From assembly GCF_040829825.1 (NCBI RefSeq), contig NZ_JBFOLH010000012.1: a stretch of 64,000 nt of DNA, one strand, 5' to 3'. Shown here in pieces: positions 42,868 to 51,564 of this stretch (the first letter of the stretch is position 1; every line of letters begins with the position of its first letter). The translations under genes were made by a program, and so were the position numbers. Source of the stretch: Leadbetterella sp040829825 (GTDB taxonomy: Bacteria; Bacteroidota; Bacteroidia; Cytophagales; Spirosomataceae). The notes beneath the pieces were generated by a model that saw nothing but the letters and a program-made list of their open reading frames with translations, did not search any database and was not told the DNA's origin.

Positions 42868-43911
42868 ATGAGACCTTTGATTTACGCGGGCCTGCTTATT
42901 TTGGCCCTTATTGCAGGAAAATTCCTGTTTTTTAGTGACAAACCGGATAAAGCAGCGCCGGGCGGAGGAGGTAAGAAATCTTCAGGCCCCAAGCTGAATA
43001 CCGTAGTAGTGGGGTATGAAGAGAGCTCCAGTGTTATATCGGCGTCGGGCTCTACCCTGGCCAATGATTTTGTGGAGATCAGGAGCGAAATATCGGGTAT
43101 CATTACCCGCCTGAACATACCTGAAGGGGGCCTCGTGCAGAAGGGCTTCCTGATTGCTAAAATCAAAGACGATGACATCCTGGCCCAGTTGAAGAAAATT
43201 GAGCTCGAAGAAGCGCTGGCAGCCCAGACCGAGGCCCGCCACCGGAAACTGCTCGATATCAATGCCATCAGTAAAGAAGAATACGAAATATCGCAAAACA
43301 AGGTATTGACCCTGCAGGCCGACAAAGACCTGCTGAACGTGCAGCTGAGCCGCACGGAGATCCGGGCACCGTTTACCGGCAAGCTCAGCCTGAAGAATAT
43401 TTCCCTGGGGGCCTATGTTACCCCGGCTAACGTGATCACCACGCTCACCCAGTATAATCCTTTAAAAATAGATTTTACCACGCCTGAGCGTTATATTAAT
43501 GACATTCATGTAGGGAGCACCGTTCAGTTTAAGACAGACGGCTCTCCTGAAGTGCATACGGCTACGGTGGCGGCTATTGACCCGTCTATTGACGCTAGCT
43601 TAAGAACACTGAAAGTCAGGGCGCTGGCGCAGAATCCCGGCAATACGCTGATTCCGGGAATGTTTGTTAACGTAACCATAGACATCAGGCGCAGCCGGTC
43701 TATCATGGTGCCTACCGAGGCCGTTATTCCTGTGGTAGACGGGATGGAAGTATTTGTGAAGCGGAACGGCAAGGCAGAGATCGTGAAAGTGGAAACCGGT
43801 TTCCGCGACGTCAGCAAAGTGGAGGTCCTGAAAGGACTTAGCCCGGGCGATACCCTGATTACAAGTGGTTTAATTACTTTAAAGGCCGGTGATCCGGTAG
43901 CATCGAACTAA
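42868..43911 (+). CDS. RND efflux membrane fusion protein
   Basis: A 347-residue periplasmic adaptor (HlyD/AcrA family) anchored by an N-terminal hydrophobic segment (residues 3-20). It has the lipoyl half-motif IITRLNIPEGGLVQKGFLIAKI (about 75-96), a short coiled-coil hairpin, the second lipoyl half EIRAPFTGKLSLKNISLGAYV and a beta-barrel domain. It links the RND pump and TolC. It is the first gene of the operon, 4 bases from the pump gene. Confidence 0.94.
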   Translation: MRPLIYAGLLILALIAGKFLFFSDKPDKAAPGGGGKKSSGPKLNTVVVGYEESSSVISASGSTLANDFVEIRSEISGIITRLNIPEGGLVQKGFLIAKIKDDDILAQLKKIELEEALAAQTEARHRKLLDINAISKEEYEISQNKVLTLQADKDLLNVQLSRTEIRAPFTGKLSLKNISLGAYVTPANVITTLTQYNPLKIDFTTPERYINDIHVGSTVQFKTDGSPEVHTATVAAIDPSIDASLRTLKVRALAQNPGNTLIPGMFVNVTIDIRRSRSIMVPTEAVIPVVDGMEVFVKRNGKAEIVKVETGFRDVSKVEVLKGLSPGDTLITSGLITLKAGDPVASN

Positions 43912-43915
43912 AGAT

Positions 43916-46900
43916 ATGTCAATTTCAACCTTATCGATCAAGAGACCCGTACTGGCTATTGTGCTTAACCTCATGATCATGCTGTTTGGGGTTATCGGGT
44001 TTAATTACCTGGGGGTAAGAGAATTCCCCTCGGTAGATCCGCCTATTGTTAACGTGAGCACCAGCTACCCCGGTGCGAATGCAGACATTATTGAGTCACA
44101 GATCACCGAACCCCTTGAGAAAGCGCTGAACAGCGTGGAAGGCATACGCTCGGTGTCATCGTCATCTAACCAGGGCCGCTCGAACATCACGGTGGAGTTT
44201 AACCTGGGCATGGACATGGAGAAGGCCACCAACGATGTGCGCGACAAAGTGACGTCAGCCGTATCGCAGCTCCCGCGCGACATTGACGGGCTGCCGGTGG
44301 TACGAAAAGCCGATGCCAACTCGGATGCCATTCTCTCTTTCAGCCTGCAAAGCGACAGGAGGGGAATCCTGGAAATGTCTGATTTTGCAGAAAATACCAT
44401 CGCTCCCCGCCTGGAAACCATTGAAGGCGTGAGTGAGATCCGGGTATGGGGTATGAAAAGATATTCCATGCGGATCTGGATGAACCCCGCCAAAATGACG
44501 GGTTTGGGAGTAACTACCCAGGATGTACGTGCGGCGCTTGACCGGGAAAACGTGGAGCTGCCCTCCGGTAAGCTCCAGGGAAGCGCCACCGAGCTGGTGG
44601 TAAAAACCATCGGCCGCTTTACCACGGTAGACGATTTCAACAACATGATCGTGAAGAATGTGGGGGAAAGCATTGTGCGGCTTCGCGACATCGGCTATGC
44701 CGAGCTGGGCGCGGAAAATCCCGATACCATTCTTCGCCTGAACGGGATTCCCATGAACGGGATTGCCATTCAGCCGCAGCCGGGCGCCAATTACCTCGAC
44801 ATAGCCGAAGAAGCCTATAAACGGAAAGCCGAAATAGAGAAAACGCTCCCCGAAGATATTAAAATGGGGGTGATCTTTGATACCACCACCTTTATCAAGC
44901 AGTCGGTGACCGAGGTGGCCGAAACCATCCTTATCGCGATTGTACTGGTGGTTATTATTATTTTCCTGTTCTTCCGTGACTGGATCGTGGCTTTCCGCCC
45001 GCTGATCGATATTCCCGTCTCACTCGTCGGTACGTTTTTTATCATGTACCTGTTCGGGTTCTCGGTTAACGTGCTCACACTGCTGGCCGTGGTGCTGGCC
45101 ACCGGTCTGGTGGTAGATGACGGTATTGTGGTCACGGAGAACATCTATAAGAAAATTGAAGAGGGAATGAACCCCATAGAGGCCTCTATCAAAGGGGCCA
45201 ACGAGATCTTTTTTGCTGTAATTTCTACTTCGATCACCCTGGCGGCGGTTTTCCTGCCGGTGATATTTATGGAAGGTTTTGTGGGTAAGCTGTTTATGGA
45301 ATTCGGGGTGGTGCTGGCCAGTGCCGTACTGATCTCGGCATTTGTTTCCCTGACGCTAACGCCTATGCTGAACGCTTACCTGAACCGGAAACAGATCAAG
45401 AGAACCCGTTTTTATGAAGCCACTGAGCCCTACTTTGAGAAGATGGAAAGCAGCTATAAATCCAGCCTGTCTAACTTCCTTTCCAAAAAATGGATGGTGG
45501 CACCCATCATGCTGGTGGTATTGGGCATGCTCTTTTTCTTCGGAAGCCGGCTGAATTCAGAGCTGGCCCCGCTGGATGACCGCAGCAGCCTGTCGCTGAA
45601 CTTCCTGGGACCCGAGGGGATGTCGTATGACGCCATGGATGCATTTATACAAAAGGTAACGGCGGTCATCCGCGACTCCGTTCCGGAAGTGACCGGGGTC
45701 ATGTCTGTGACTTCACCGGGCTTCGGAGGTTCGGGAGGGGCCAATACCGGCTTCGGCCGGGTGATGCTGACCGATAAAAGTGAGCGGCACCGCTCGCAGG
45801 ACGAGATCGCCAATTACCTGACCAACCTCACCAAAGGCTTTACCATAGGAAGAAGCTTTATCAACCAGCAGCAGACCATTTCGGTAAGCCGGAGGGGTGG
45901 CTTGCCGGTAGGATATGTTATCCAGGCGCCCAACCTGGAGAAAATGCGGGAATACCTGCCTAAGTTCATGGACCTCGTTGAAAAGGACCCTACTTTCCCT
46001 ATCTCTACGGTTGACCTGAAATTTACCAAGCCGGAACTTTCGGTATACATTGACCGGGAAAAAGCCAAAAGCCTGGGCGTGGCCGTGGCAGATGTGGCCC
46101 AGACCATGAACCTGGCCTTCTCCGGCCAGCGGTTCAGCTACTTTACCATGAACGGACGGCAGTACCAGGTGATCGGGCAGTTTGAAAAAGACGACCGTAA
46201 CGCACCGCTCGATATTAAAAGCATGCACGTTAAAAATGCCGCTGGTAACCTGGTTCAGCTGGATAATATTGTGAGCGTGGTGGAAAACAGCAGCCCGCCT
46301 CAGCTATATCACTACGATCGTTACATGAGTGCCACCGTTACCGCCGGCCTGGCGCCGGGCAAGACCATCTCTGACGGGATCAAGGCCATGGATGCCATCC
46401 GTGATCAGCTGAATGACAGCCAGATAAGGACAGTGCTGACCGGCTCCTCGCGTGACTTCGCCGAGAGCTCATCAAATACGCTCTTCTCCTTCGGCCTGGC
46501 CCTTGTGCTGGTATTCCTGATCCTGGCAGCGCAGTTTGAAAGCTTTATTGACCCGCTGATCATCATGTGTACGGTACCGCTGGCCATTGCCGGAGCCTTG
46601 CTCTCCCTCTGGTTGTTTGATCAGACCATCAACATATTCAGCCAGATCGGTATGATCATGCTGATCGGTCTGGTAACCAAAAACGGTATCCTGATCGTGG
46701 AATTTGCCAACCAGCTCCGGGAAAGGGGCTACTCCAAGGCCGAAGCTGCCCTTGAGTCGGCCGTACTCCGGCTGCGCCCTATCTTAATGACCACGCTGGC
46801 CACGGCCTTCGGTGCATTGCCCATTGCCGCTGCCCTCGGAGCCGCCGGTACCAGCCGGAGATCAATGGGTATTGTGGTGATCGGTGGACTGGTCATGTCG

Positions 46901-47002
46901 CTGATCCTTACCCTGTATGTGATCCCGGCCATGTATATTTACCTGAGCAGAGAAAAGAACTTTGAAAGAATGAAAGCCATTGATGAAATGGCAGAAGCAT
47001 AA
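43916..47002 (+). CDS. RND efflux pump, HAE1/AcrB family
   Basis: A 1028-residue inner-membrane pump driven by the proton gradient. It starts SISTLSIKRPVLAIVLNLMI, has the porter domain motifs of the HAE1 group, and the proton-relay Asp-Asp pair in TM4 (ATGLVVDDGIVVTENIYKKIE, about 394-414). TM12 and the GTSRRSMGIVVIGG loop close the C-terminal half. Substrates are probably amphipathic drugs or lipids; a heavy-metal role is less likely. It lies between the adaptor and TolC genes. Confidence 0.96.
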   Translation: MSISTLSIKRPVLAIVLNLMIMLFGVIGFNYLGVREFPSVDPPIVNVSTSYPGANADIIESQITEPLEKALNSVEGIRSVSSSSNQGRSNITVEFNLGMDMEKATNDVRDKVTSAVSQLPRDIDGLPVVRKADANSDAILSFSLQSDRRGILEMSDFAENTIAPRLETIEGVSEIRVWGMKRYSMRIWMNPAKMTGLGVTTQDVRAALDRENVELPSGKLQGSATELVVKTIGRFTTVDDFNNMIVKNVGESIVRLRDIGYAELGAENPDTILRLNGIPMNGIAIQPQPGANYLDIAEEAYKRKAEIEKTLPEDIKMGVIFDTTTFIKQSVTEVAETILIAIVLVVIIIFLFFRDWIVAFRPLIDIPVSLVGTFFIMYLFGFSVNVLTLLAVVLATGLVVDDGIVVTENIYKKIEEGMNPIEASIKGANEIFFAVISTSITLAAVFLPVIFMEGFVGKLFMEFGVVLASAVLISAFVSLTLTPMLNAYLNRKQIKRTRFYEATEPYFEKMESSYKSSLSNFLSKKWMVAPIMLVVLGMLFFFGSRLNSELAPLDDRSSLSLNFLGPEGMSYDAMDAFIQKVTAVIRDSVPEVTGVMSVTSPGFGGSGGANTGFGRVMLTDKSERHRSQDEIANYLTNLTKGFTIGRSFINQQQTISVSRRGGLPVGYVIQAPNLEKMREYLPKFMDLVEKDPTFPISTVDLKFTKPELSVYIDREKAKSLGVAVADVAQTMNLAFSGQRFSYFTMNGRQYQVIGQFEKDDRNAPLDIKSMHVKNAAGNLVQLDNIVSVVENSSPPQLYHYDRYMSATVTAGLAPGKTISDGIKAMDAIRDQLNDSQIRTVLTGSSRDFAESSSNTLFSFGLALVLVFLILAAQFESFIDPLIIMCTVPLAIAGALLSLWLFDQTINIFSQIGMIMLIGLVTKNGILIVEFANQLRERGYSKAEAALESAVLRLRPILMTTLATAFGALPIAAALGAAGTSRRSMGIVVIGGLVMSLILTLYVIPAMYIYLSREKNFERMKAIDEMAEA

Positions 47003-47010
47003 ATAGCGAT

Positions 47011-47062
47011 CAGCTGCCGGCCACCCGCTTCCCTGTACGGCGAAGCAGGTGGCCGGCAGCTG
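47011..47062. repeat. Long intergenic hairpin inside the RND operon
   Basis: A 20-base arm at 47011-47030 (CAGCTGCCGGCCACCCGCTT) pairs at 19 positions with 47043-47062 around a 12-base loop. It has no T-run, so it is unlikely to stop transcription fully. It may set the level of tolC relative to the pump by stabilising or processing the mRNA. Confidence 0.85.
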
Positions 47063-47090
47063 ACAGATCAAAGCTGATAGTAACCAAACA

Positions 47091-48404
47091 ATGAAAAGCA
47101 TTTTAGTAACCCTCCTTTTTACTACTTTAACCACTGCTGCTTTTGCCCAGAATGCACAGTTGGGTGATACCCTTTACCTCGACAACGCCGTTGAAGTGGC
47201 CCTCGGAAATAACTACGGTATCCGGGTGGCACAGCGGCAGGTAGACCTGGCCAATAACCGCATTTTTAAGGGAAACGCCGGTATGACCCCCATACTGGAC
47301 TGGAACACCAGTGTGAACTCTACCTTTAACCAGGTGCAACAGAATTTTATTGACGGGCGGGTTATCAACCGGTTCGGTACCTCGGCATCGCCCAATACCG
47401 CCCTGGCACTTCAATATACCCTCTATAACGGCGGACGTATGAATGCCGCTTTTGACCGGCTGAAGTCTCTGGGACAACTCTCGGAAATTCAACGGCAGCT
47501 GGTGCTCCAGAACACCGTTAGCAGCGTTATGGAGGCCTATTACAATATCCAGCGACTGCAGAGCACACTGGCGTTTATTGACCAGATCATCCGCTATTAC
47601 GAAGAGCGGCAAACCCTTACCGAAGAAAGGTGGCAGATAGGGCGGGGATCGAAGCTGGATTTCCTGCAGTCTAAAGCCGACCTCACCATCCAGCTGACCG
47701 ACCAGACCAACCTGGAAATCCAGTTGCGGAATGCCAAAATTGAGCTCAACCGCCTGCTGGCCAGGGATCCGAACATTGATTTTAAGGTGGAGGGCGAATC
47801 GCAGGACTACCAGATGTTTGACCTGCAATACCTGAAAGCGCAGGCCAAAAGCCAGAATCCCGAATTCCTGGCCTTGAAAAAACAGGAAGAAATTAACCAG
47901 CTGGAACAAAGAGAAGCCCGGGCCTACCTCAAACCTACCATTAACCTGAACAGCAGCTTCGGATACAACTTTAACTACAATAACGCCGGTCTGATCAGCA
48001 ACAGCCAGAGCACGGGCCTTTCTGCCGGACTGAGCGCCTCGTGGCGTATCTTTGACGGGAAGCTCATCAAAAAGAATATCGAGATGGCGAAGATCAACGG
48101 GGATATCCTCCGGATCAGGCGCGAGGAGCTGATCAGCAATCTGGATAACGAGATCACTGCGGCCTATCACCAGTACGAAACCCAGAAGCGCCTCCTGGAG
48201 CTGGAGCAGCAGAACATTGCCACCGCCCAGGAAAACCTGGAAATATCGGCTGAAAAGTTTAAGCTGGGCGCCAGCACCATCCTGGAGATCAACGACGCCC
48301 AGACCCGGTTTAACACCATCATGAACCGCCTGGTGGCCGCCGAATACAACCTGCGGATCTCCAAGCTGAATTTATTGACCCTGAGCGGAGAACTGATACG
48401 GTAA
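47091..48404 (+). CDS. TolC-family outer-membrane efflux protein
   Basis: A 437-residue outer-membrane factor with a signal peptide (LVTLLFTTLTTAAFAQ) and two repeats of the long alpha-helical hairpin (about 25-230 and 230-437), typical of the OEP family. It begins the coupling motif LGDTLYLDNAVEVALGNNYGIRV at residue 24 and ends near LRISKLNLLTLSGEL. It completes the tripartite pump with the two genes upstream, after an 88-base gap with a strong hairpin. Confidence 0.94.
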   Translation: MKSILVTLLFTTLTTAAFAQNAQLGDTLYLDNAVEVALGNNYGIRVAQRQVDLANNRIFKGNAGMTPILDWNTSVNSTFNQVQQNFIDGRVINRFGTSASPNTALALQYTLYNGGRMNAAFDRLKSLGQLSEIQRQLVLQNTVSSVMEAYYNIQRLQSTLAFIDQIIRYYEERQTLTEERWQIGRGSKLDFLQSKADLTIQLTDQTNLEIQLRNAKIELNRLLARDPNIDFKVEGESQDYQMFDLQYLKAQAKSQNPEFLALKKQEEINQLEQREARAYLKPTINLNSSFGYNFNYNNAGLISNSQSTGLSAGLSASWRIFDGKLIKKNIEMAKINGDILRIRREELISNLDNEITAAYHQYETQKRLLELEQQNIATAQENLEISAEKFKLGASTILEINDAQTRFNTIMNRLVAAEYNLRISKLNLLTLSGELIR

Positions 48405-48481
48405 GTAAAGATGCAAAATTTTGCGTCACCGCATAATAGGTTGTATATTTACGATGATTTTGTCGCAAATAGGAAAGCAAT

Positions 48482-48868
48482 ATGAAGGATATAGGAGAAC
48501 TGGCTGATATTCAATTGTTGGTAGATACATTTTACGGAAAGATAAGGGAGGATGACCTGTTGAAAGATATCTTTAACGGGATAATACAGGACCGCTGGCC
48601 CGAGCACCTGGAAAAGATGTATCGTTTCTGGCAGACCGTATTGCTGGAAGAGCATACCTATTTTGGCAGCCCGTTTCCGCCCCATTTGAGAATGCCGGTG
48701 AGTGAAGAGCACTTTAACCGCTGGGTTATGCTTTTCAGCGGAACCGTAGACGGGCTCTTTGAAGGCGATAAAGCCGAAAGAGCCAAGTGGCAGGGAAGCC
48801 GGATGGCCGAAATGTTCCTGTCTAAAATTACGTACTTCAGGGAGAACAACCTGACCCCACTGGTATAA
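48482..48868 (+). CDS. Group III truncated haemoglobin
   Basis: A 128-residue globin of the truncated group III class (2-on-2 fold). The distal pattern ADIQLLVDTFYGKIREDDLL, the DRWPEHLEKMYRFWQTVLL helix and the signature PFPPHLRMPVSEEHFNRWVMLF with the proximal His are all present. Group III globins bind oxygen, NO or other small ligands, but their role is poorly known. A palindrome of 18 bases (48410-48427) lies about 55 bases upstream. A gene for a small GNAT protein follows by 17 bases. Confidence 0.95.
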   Translation: MKDIGELADIQLLVDTFYGKIREDDLLKDIFNGIIQDRWPEHLEKMYRFWQTVLLEEHTYFGSPFPPHLRMPVSEEHFNRWVMLFSGTVDGLFEGDKAERAKWQGSRMAEMFLSKITYFRENNLTPLV

Positions 48869-48885
48869 CTTCATCCAGGACAAAT

Positions 48886-49167
48886 ATGGAAATCAGGCAT
48901 ACTGCAAACGAAACTAAAGGAGCTTTCGAAGTGATAGAAGAAGGTTCTAAAGTAGGGGAGATGACCTACTTCAAATCAGGATCGGGTCTTATCACGATTG
49001 ACCACACCGAAGTAGACCCTTCACAGAACGGAAAAGGGCTCGGGAAAAAGCTGGTGGACGCAGGCGTGGCTTTCGCCCGTGAAAACGGGCTGAAGATCAT
49101 TCCTGCATGCCCGTTTGCCAAACGGGTACTGACCGCTTCGGAGAAATATGCAGACGTACTGCAATAG
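48886..49167 (+). CDS. Small GNAT-fold acetyltransferase-like protein
   Basis: A 93-residue protein of the YidJ/Gtn1-type GNAT family. It has GEMTYFKSGSGLITIDHTEVDPSQNGKGLGKKLVDAGVAF in the middle, shown here as the acetyl-CoA loop QNGKGLGKKLV (about 47-57), and the tail IPACPFAKRVL, where the Cys is a family feature. These short members may act on small thiols or proteins; the substrate is unknown. It is 17 bases after the globin gene. Confidence 0.88.
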   Translation: MEIRHTANETKGAFEVIEEGSKVGEMTYFKSGSGLITIDHTEVDPSQNGKGLGKKLVDAGVAFARENGLKIIPACPFAKRVLTASEKYADVLQ

Positions 49168-49195
49168 CCGGGGAGAATCTTTTTTGTAAAAAAAC

Positions 49196-49226
49196 TTGTT
49201 TCGTAAGGAAACATTTTGTAACTTTA
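49196..49226 (+). promoter_or_regulatory. Candidate promoter of the small gene pair
   Basis: TTG at 49196-49198, a 20-base spacer and TAACTTTA at 49219-49226 match the Bacteroidota consensus except the last base of the -7 box. The start would be about 20 bases before the ATG at 49254. Confidence 0.5.
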
Positions 49227-49253
49227 TACTATCCCGCAATTGCACAATGATAA

Positions 49254-49433
49254 ATGAAAGAAAGAATTCGCCAACTAATTGCCGAGCTTTTAACGGAAAA
49301 TGGTCATCTGAAACTTTTCCTAAGAAACAGAACACGAAGGAATAACCTGACAAATGAAGAAATGGACCGTGTTCTGGACAGGATAATGGAAAATGAAGAG
49401 TTAATTGAAAAGCTTAAAGAGGGGCTTAAATAG
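49254..49433 (+). CDS. Small charged hypothetical protein, 59 residues
   Basis: A short frame that encodes a mostly helical, highly charged protein: MKERIRQLIAELLTEN, then a basic stretch (LRNRTRRNN) and an acidic helix (NEEMDRVLDRIMENEELIEKL). It has no signal or membrane segment. I know no family. A promoter-like sequence lies upstream and a second small gene starts 17 bases after its stop, so the two look like an operon. It could be an antitoxin-like or regulatory peptide, but this is a guess. Confidence 0.55.
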   Translation: MKERIRQLIAELLTENGHLKLFLRNRTRRNNLTNEEMDRVLDRIMENEELIEKLKEGLK

Positions 49434-49450
49434 GTTCTCCTTACAAAATA

Positions 49451-49735
49451 TTGAAATCTATGGAAGTAATAGAAAATACCGGCCTGGAAAGAGCATTGGA
49501 ACGTGCGGAAGTTGTGGCAGAACGCGCTAAAGCCCTTTTGGATGAAGCGGGTATAGCCTACAAACTGGATGAGTGGCTGACAGTGAAACGATATTGTGAG
49601 CGATTTAATATCAAAGATACCCAATTGGTGACTAACTGGATTCGGCGTGGAGTAATACCTCCTGAAAATGTAAAGGAAATCAAAGAGCTTAACGGGCTGA
49701 AATTGATAAAGGCCGCTCCATATAAGAATTTTTAA
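49451..49735 (+). CDS. Small helix-turn-helix-like protein, 94 residues
   Basis: A coiled front (LERALERAEVVAERAKALLDE, about 12-32) is followed by DEWLTVKRYCERFNIKDTQLVTNWIRRGVIPPENV, which resembles the winged-helix fold of excisionase/MerR-type proteins, as a split motif near residues 40-74. It probably binds DNA or another protein. A second ATG at 49460 is possible. It is between the 59-residue gene and DUF488, the latter starting 4 bases after its stop. Confidence 0.65.
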   Translation: MKSMEVIENTGLERALERAEVVAERAKALLDEAGIAYKLDEWLTVKRYCERFNIKDTQLVTNWIRRGVIPPENVKEIKELNGLKLIKAAPYKNF

Positions 49736-49739
49736 TCAA

Positions 49740-50087
49740 ATGATTCAGATCAAACGGATTTATGACGAACCGGGGAATCAGGACGGCTACCGGATCCTGG
49801 TAGATCGTTTGTGGCCCAGGGGAGTAACCAAAGAAAAAGCTCACCTCAACGAGTGGGATAAGGAGGTGGCCCCCTCTGACGAGCTACGAAAATGGTTTGG
49901 CCATAAAATGGAGAATTTTGAAGAATTTTCCCGGAAATATAAAGCCGAGCTGAAAGCAAAAGGGGAGGAGCTCCAACGGATTCGCGAGCTGGCTGAACAG
50001 CAGAACGTTACGCTTCTTTATGCCGCCCGCGACCCGGAAATAAACCACGCCCGGGTATTGTTAGCGGTGCTGGACAGTTCCAGGTAG
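49740..50087 (+). CDS. DUF488 (YeaO-like) family protein
   Basis: A 115-residue DUF488 protein. The core is clear: IQIKRIYDEPGNQDGYRILVDRLWPRG as separate blocks near residues 2-28, then LRKWFGHKMENFEEFSRKY and LLYAARDPEINHARVLL. The biochemical role of the family is unknown. It is the last gene in a plus-strand run that begins at the globin gene, with tight spacing to the HTH-like gene. Confidence 0.9.
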   Translation: MIQIKRIYDEPGNQDGYRILVDRLWPRGVTKEKAHLNEWDKEVAPSDELRKWFGHKMENFEEFSRKYKAELKAKGEELQRIRELAEQQNVTLLYAARDPEINHARVLLAVLDSSR

Positions 50088-50111
50088 ATAGTTCCGGGTT
50101 CCGGTGAGGTG

Positions 50112-50215
50112 CCACTGTCACCTCGAGCCTGCGCGGCCCGGCCTGCGCGGCTTGACAAGAACCGGGTGCCTCTCGACTACGCTCGACCTCTCGACTACGC
50201 TCGAGGTGACAGTGG
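50112..50215. repeat. Intergenic repeat element with 16-bp perfect inverted ends
   Basis: CCACTGTCACCTCGAG (50112-50127) is the exact complement of 50200-50215. Inside are two copies of GCCTGCGCGGC (50128-50138, 50141-50151) and two of CTCGACTACGCTCGA (50172-50186, 50190-50204). It lies between the convergent DUF488 and histidine kinase genes and has no reading frame of its own. Confidence 0.9.
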
Positions 50216-50235
50216 TCTTCCTCGTATCTTTCCCC

Positions 50236-51564
50236 CTAACTGAGCGAAATCACAAACACCGTTCCTTCACCCGCCTTGCTCCTGACCTGCAGCGTGCCTT
50301 TGTGCAACAATACGATCTGCTTGCAGATGCTCAGCCCGATACCGCTGCCTTTTTTACGCGTGCTGAAAAAAGGGATAAAGATCTTATCCAGTATTTCCTC
50401 CGGCATACCGGTGCCGTTATCTGCCACCCTGATTTCCGTACGGCTGCCTTCTGACCCGGCAGAGAGGGTGATCAGCGGTTCCGGCTTATCTTTTACGGCC
50501 TCTATGGCATTCAGCACCAGGTTAATCAATACCTGTTCCATCAGGTGGGCATCGGCTAAAACACTCTGGTTCGTATTTTTCAGCACAATCTCCATTTCTA
50601 TCCCTTTTTGCTCCAGGGTAGGTTCCAGCAGCTGGTAAACGTTCTCAAAGAGATCCCGCACCAGCACTTCTTTTTTGAGCAGGGTAGTGATCTTATTGAG
50701 GTTCCGGTAGGCTTCGGTAAAGCGGATGAGCCCTTCGCTCCGGTTCTTGATCGTGTCTATTCCCTGTTCCAGGTCGTTGAGCAGGCTGCCGTCGTCTTCC
50801 ATCCCGATGCGCTTTTTGAGGGTATCGGCCAGTGAGGAGATCGGGGCCACTGAATTCATGATCTCATGGGTAAGCACGCTTAGTAATTTCTGCCACGACT
50901 GCACTTCGTTCGCATCCAGGGCCTCGTTCACATTCTGCACGGCTACCAGCTTGAAATAAATGCTTTCTGTCTGGAACGCGGTAGTAGAAAGAAGTACCTT
51001 ATAAATGGAGAGATTGCGGGAAAGGTTGATCACCTGTGAAGTGCCCGCCTTTACCGAAAGAATGGCTTCGTGCAGGGCCGGGTTTCTTTTCTGCAGGGAG
51101 TGAACGGTACGCAAAAAAGGGATATCAAGCATTTTTTTCAATGCTTCATTCATCCACAAAACTTCCCCGCTTCCTTCTCTATATAACAAAATTCCGGTAT
51201 CTACCAGTTCCAGCATCTTCTGGAGATAGAGGTACTGCATCTCTTTTTCGCGGGAGATGGTTTTGATGGTGGAATTAATTTCGTTAAATCCCTGCCTAAG
51301 GAAACGCACCTCGGAGTCGCCTTTCGAGATATCAAAATAACGGGAGAAATCGCGGTACTGCACGGAGAGGAGAAACTGCTCCAGCTCATCGTGGGTCTTC
51401 TTCTGGAAACGGTACATTTCGTACACCTGGTATACGATCAGCAGAAGAAGAGCAAAGATGTAGTTGTAATTCTTCGAGAAATAACAAAATACAGCCACCG
51501 TAATGGCCGCGACCAGCAAAAGTATGCGTATAAGTAATTTCCAGAAAAGATTATTCGATTTCAT
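50236..51564 (-). CDS. Membrane histidine kinase (NtrB/NtrY-like)
   Basis: A 442-residue sensor kinase. Two membrane helices (about 8-28 and 33-48) are nearly adjacent, leaving almost no periplasmic loop, so it may sense within the membrane. A HAMP-like or PAS-like region (about 60-210) precedes the H-box (LSVLTHEIMNSVAPISSLADT, His near residue 235) and the ATPase domain with the N box LINLVLNAIEAVKD, G1 VADNGTGMPEEI and G2 GSGIGLSICKQI. Its start overlaps the regulator gene by 14 bases. The partner is the sigma-54 type regulator upstream. Confidence 0.95.
   Translation of the reverse strand: MKSNNLFWKLLIRILLLVAAITVAVFCYFSKNYNYIFALLLLIVYQVYEMYRFQKKTHDELEQFLLSVQYRDFSRYFDISKGDSEVRFLRQGFNEINSTIKTISREKEMQYLYLQKMLELVDTGILLYREGSGEVLWMNEALKKMLDIPFLRTVHSLQKRNPALHEAILSVKAGTSQVINLSRNLSIYKVLLSTTAFQTESIYFKLVAVQNVNEALDANEVQSWQKLLSVLTHEIMNSVAPISSLADTLKKRIGMEDDGSLLNDLEQGIDTIKNRSEGLIRFTEAYRNLNKITTLLKKEVLVRDLFENVYQLLEPTLEQKGIEMEIVLKNTNQSVLADAHLMEQVLINLVLNAIEAVKDKPEPLITLSAGSEGSRTEIRVADNGTGMPEEILDKIFIPFFSTRKKGSGIGLSICKQIVLLHKGTLQVRSKAGEGTVFVISLS

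Noticed and set aside
48410..48427. GATGCAAAATTTTGCGTC before the globin gene as a second copy of the metal palindrome at 30419-30439
   Set aside because: The half-sites are similar (TGCAA and TTGC) but the spacing is 4 rather than 5 bases and the outer bases differ, so I do not count it as the same operator.
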